From Sandaracinaceae bacterium (GTDB lineage: Bacteria > Myxococcota_A > Polyangia > Polyangiales > Sandaracinaceae): DNA of 5,833 bases. The stretch lies in contig JANWYL010000189.1 in assembly GCA_025056955.1 (NCBI GenBank), positions 1-5,833 of the forward strand, given 5' to 3'. The notes beneath the pieces are model-generated. The model did not search any database. It had not been told where the DNA came from and saw only the letters and a program-made list of their open reading frames with translations. Each line of letters begins with the position of its first letter. Position 1 is the stretch's first letter. Below are positions 5,833 through 5,833 of this stretch, one piece after another. A program made the position numbers and the translations under genes.

Positions 5833-5833
5833 C

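Overview
This 5.8 kb window looks like chromosomal DNA of a Gram-negative bacterium. The evidence is an outer-membrane-type lipoprotein signal, an AlgH/YqgE protein and a GT-C membrane glycosyltransferase. The coding style (moderately GC-rich) and an Ffh with a long, very basic C-terminal tail would fit a deltaproteobacterial/myxobacterial-like lineage. That placement is inference and weak. I see no insertion sequence, phage gene, CRISPR array, tRNA or rRNA.

Layout. At the left edge (1-258, minus strand) is the first 86 codons of a membrane-anchored or secreted protein that runs off the window. A gene-poor stretch follows (259-782). It holds several short inverted repeats, including two hairpins on the plus strand that each end in TTTT and resemble weak tandem terminators. 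Next come two plus-strand genes with a 19-nt gap: ffh (783-2366, the SRP54/Ffh GTPase) and a 464-residue lipoprotein (2386-3780) with an N-terminal beta-sandwich-like region and a C-terminal CBM9/DOMON-like domain. They are probably co-transcribed.

The lipoprotein gene converges on an AlgH/YqgE (UPF0301) gene (3784-4365, minus) with only 3 nt between the stop codons. Upstream of that, also on the minus strand, is a GT-C-type polytopic membrane glycosyltransferase (4441-5832). Its GTG start lies 1 nt from the right edge, so the true start may be outside the window. A convincing Rho-independent terminator (4411-4450) uses the end of its coding sequence and its stop codon as one arm, separating it from the AlgH gene.

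Functionally, Ffh is the core co-translational targeting factor. The lipoprotein and the GT-C enzyme both point to the cell envelope and glycans, but no shared pathway can be shown. I do not see a clear previously undescribed system. The most worthwhile leads are the structured, gene-free DNA upstream of ffh, the methionine-poor M domain and basic tail of Ffh, and the unusual coupling of ffh to a CBM9-type lipoprotein.
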